From contig FUZS01000015.1 of assembly GCA_900167215.1 (NCBI GenBank), forward strand, positions 17,412 to 81,411: a stretch of DNA of 64,000 bases, in the 5' to 3' direction. Source of the DNA: [Eubacterium] yurii (lineage in GTDB: Bacteria > Bacillota > Clostridia > Peptostreptococcales > Filifactoraceae). Each line of letters starts with the position of its first letter. Position 1 is the first letter of the stretch. The notes below the pieces were generated by a model that did not search any database, was not told the origin of the DNA, and saw nothing but the letters and a program-made list of their open reading frames with translations. Made by a program: the position numbers and the translations under genes. Shown piece after piece: positions 62,566 through 64,000 of this stretch.

Positions 62566-63042
62566 AGTATTTTACCACGGTTCACTGCGTAATAAATTTT
62601 GACAAAAATAAATAAAAAATGTAGCTCATCTTGAATTCTGAGTTTAAAAATAGTTCTTAAGAATGTATTAAATGAGGATTCTAGATGAGCCAAGTAAATT
62701 GTAACACAAAACGTTTATAAAGATAAAATGGTGTAAAGTGAAAGGACTCTAAAAAAGGTTTTGTCATATAGACAAGATATATAATAGTTAAATATTACGT
62801 ATTATTAAAATAAGGAAAAAGTATAGAATATATAGCGCAAGTGTTTGGATGTTCAAGAACAACTTTATATAATTAACTCAACTTTTCCACATGGAAACAT
62901 CCACTAAATCCTTCAAATTACGAGGAAGAAGTGAAATAAAATAAAATATACAACTTAACTTATTATAAAATATTTGTTTTGCATACATTGTTTGATTATT
63001 TCATAAAAAAATGTAAGTAAATAATTAAGAGCCGGTTAAAAA
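62566..63042. pseudogene. Degenerate IS remnant (HTH transposase fragment, terminal-like inverted repeat)
   Basis: A 16-bp inverted repeat with two mismatches (62624-62639 / 62675-62690, GCTCATCT...) looks like an IS end. Further on, 62812-62941 reads GKSIEYIAQVFGCSRTTLYN, a helix-turn-helix as in transposases, then a stop, then WKHPLNPSNYEEEVK in another frame. The pieces are broken by stops. I cannot name the IS family. Confidence 0.5.
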
Positions 63043-63108
63043 GGGAGTGTAAATAGTTTTGTGTATAGCCTTTCCGGGAGTGTAAATAGTTTTGTGTATA
63101 GCCTTTCC
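63043..63108. repeat. Tandem 33-bp duplication of an IS256-family end
   Basis: GGGAGTGTAAATAGTTTTGT...CC occurs twice without a gap (63043-63075 and 63076-63108). The sequence also occurs at 4403 with few changes. The inner copy is probably the true terminus of the element to the right. Confidence 0.8.
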
Positions 63109-63270
63109 TTCTTATGGTAAAACTACACTTAATTTATTAATTTTTTTATAGATATTTTAACTAAATCTTTTGGAAGTTTATTCCTACCCTTATTTTTGCA
63201 CATATTAACCAATCTGTCAATTGTTTGTTTCAATTTTCAGATATTTTAGAATCAAATGTTTGTATTTTCT

Positions 63271-63300
63271 AATTCTATCCCCCTTAAGGGGGATAGAATT
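63271..63300. terminator. Perfect 30-bp palindrome inside the IS256-type element
   Basis: AATTCTATCCCCC-TTAA-GGGGGATAGAATT, followed by TT on the plus strand. It is GC-rich in the centre, unlike its surroundings. Likely a transcription-blocking hairpin at the 3' end of the transposase gene. Confidence 0.55.
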
Positions 63301-63318
63301 TTGCGCTTTGCCCCTGTA

Positions 63319-64000
63319 CTATATCCTCCCTTCAAAATATATGCTTAATTGAGCTATTATCATATCCCAATTCCTTATCCTACTTTTCCATTTACTTGAT
63401 GCATCTACCATCGCTAAATACAGACTTTTCATTAGTGAATAGTCGTTTGGATATATTGCCTTACTTTTTGTTACTTTCCTTAGTTGTCTGTTGAAGTTTT
63501 CCATAGCATTTGTTGTATATATCAATCTTCTCATCTCTTGTGGATATTTGAAGTATGTTGATAGTTCTGCCCAGTTGTTCTTCCAACTTGATACGCACAT
63601 TGGATATTTCTTTCCCCACTTGTCTTCAAATTCGTCTAACTTTAATATCGCTACTTCTTCTGTTGGTACTTTGTATACCTCTTTTAGATCTTTCATCAAT
63701 TCTTTGATATCTTTGTATGTTACATATTTTGTTGAGTTTCTTATCTGGTGGATTATGCATTTTTGTATCTGAGCTTTTGGATATACTGCACTTATTGCTT
63801 GACTAAATCCTACTAGATTGTCTGTTGATATTATTAGTATATCTTCTATTCCTCTATCTCTTAGCTGATTTAGTACCATTAGCCAATATTTACTGCTTTC
63901 ATTTTCTCCTATCCACATTCCCGGTATTTCTTTATTTCCTTGCATATTGTAGCCTAATGCTATATATACTGCTTTTTTTATTATTTGTCCGTTTTCTCTT
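63319..64000 (-). CDS. IS256-family transposase, C-terminal part
   Basis: The frame is open from the window edge (RENGQIIKKAVYIALGYN...) to the stop at 63319, so the ATG at 63945 is internal. The ~226 residues seen include GMWIGENESSKYW, the second catalytic Asp region IISTDNLVGFSQAI, the C-x2-H (KCIIHQIRNS) signature and the catalytic Glu in TTNAMENFNRQLRK, then the conserved end DYSLMKSLYLA. No frameshift in the visible part. The N-terminal half and the left IS end lie outside. An intact, possibly active element beside the peptide locus would fit horizontal acquisition. Confidence 0.92.
   Translation of the reverse strand, partial: RENGQIIKKAVYIALGYNMQGNKEIPGMWIGENESSKYWLMVLNQLRDRGIEDILIISTDNLVGFSQAISAVYPKAQIQKCIIHQIRNSTKYVTYKDIKELMKDLKEVYKVPTEEVAILKLDEFEDKWGKKYPMCVSSWKNNWAELSTYFKYPQEMRRLIYTTNAMENFNRQLRKVTKSKAIYPNDYSLMKSLYLAMVDASSKWKSRIRNWDMIIAQLSIYFEGRI

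Larger units (their letters stand above)
63076..64000 (-). mobile_element. IS256-family insertion sequence, partial (continues past window)
   Basis: Terminus at 63076, ~240 bp non-coding interior that includes a 30-bp perfect palindrome (63271-63300), then the transposase on the minus strand to the window edge. The other terminus is outside the window. The end sequence recurs solo at 4403-4452. Confidence 0.85.

Noticed and set aside
63043..63108. Two tandem 33-bp units as a possible minimal CRISPR
   Set aside because: There is no spacer between the units, no cas gene nearby, and the sequence is the end of an IS256-type element.
1..64000. tRNA, rRNA or tmRNA genes
   Set aside because: I looked for cloverleaf-like segments and GC-rich RNA blocks in the gaps and found none by eye. 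A tRNAscan run would be decisive.

Overview
The window is AT-rich, densely coded DNA with Shine-Dalgarno-led genes, several TTG starts and extended -10 promoters. RpoB/RpoC sequence, SpoIID, FliS, a YycH/YycI pair, IspH, a MiaB-MutS pair, rubredoxin, a flavodiiron protein and Bcd/Etf flavoproteins point to an anaerobic low-GC member of the Clostridia. A Peptostreptococcaceae-like oral or gut anaerobe is my guess, made without any database search.

Layout. 1-4550 is an accessory strip of small membrane or hypothetical genes, a YciI gene with an in-frame stop, an IS630-type remnant and fragments of other IS ends. It sits directly upstream of rpoB, where rplJ-rplL would normally be. 4610-12108 is rpoB-rpoC with its own promoter and terminator. 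12336-14987 encodes a secreted protein followed by YycH- and YycI-like proteins. 15016-18376 is ruvB-spoIID-queA on the minus strand. 18700-20528 is a tandem triplet of paralogous lipoproteins. 21093-24623 is a transcription unit for an acyl-CoA dehydrogenase/EtfA/rubredoxin fusion and a flavodiiron protein. 24748-38364 is mostly housekeeping: a Xer-like recombinase, FliS, a Zn peptidase, hpt, a GAF/SpoIIE phosphatase, a MoeA-like protein, cmk, plsC, ispH, miaB and mutS.

38481-47481 is a catabolic cluster on the minus strand: crotonase, GntP-type permease, CaiB-type CoA-transferase, acyl-CoA dehydrogenase, EtfB and EtfA. A divergent PAS/sigma-54 activator lies next to it. The intergenic region carries a consensus -24/-12 promoter and three similar dyads that look like activator sites. 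47722-57941 holds coaE, a lytic transglycosylase, a Nudix hydrolase, a phosphohexomutase, cobT, a YdjM-like protein, RNase J, a catalytically dead S2P homologue, scpA and aroD.

The most interesting locus is 58426-62565. A strong promoter drives two tiny Cys-rich peptides (55 and 50 aa, found by reading the sequence), a radical SAM/SPASM enzyme that overlaps the second peptide by 7 nt, and a UvrA-like double ATPase lacking the UvrB-binding domain. This looks like a ribosomally made, radical-SAM-modified peptide system, bordered on the right by IS remnants and an IS256-family element that runs off the window.

Across the window there is a family of ~120-bp repeats (about seven copies, some nested or inverted). 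Their ends match the left end of the IS630 remnant, so they look like MITEs mobilised by that family. A second, looser AT-rich repeat family often lies beside them.
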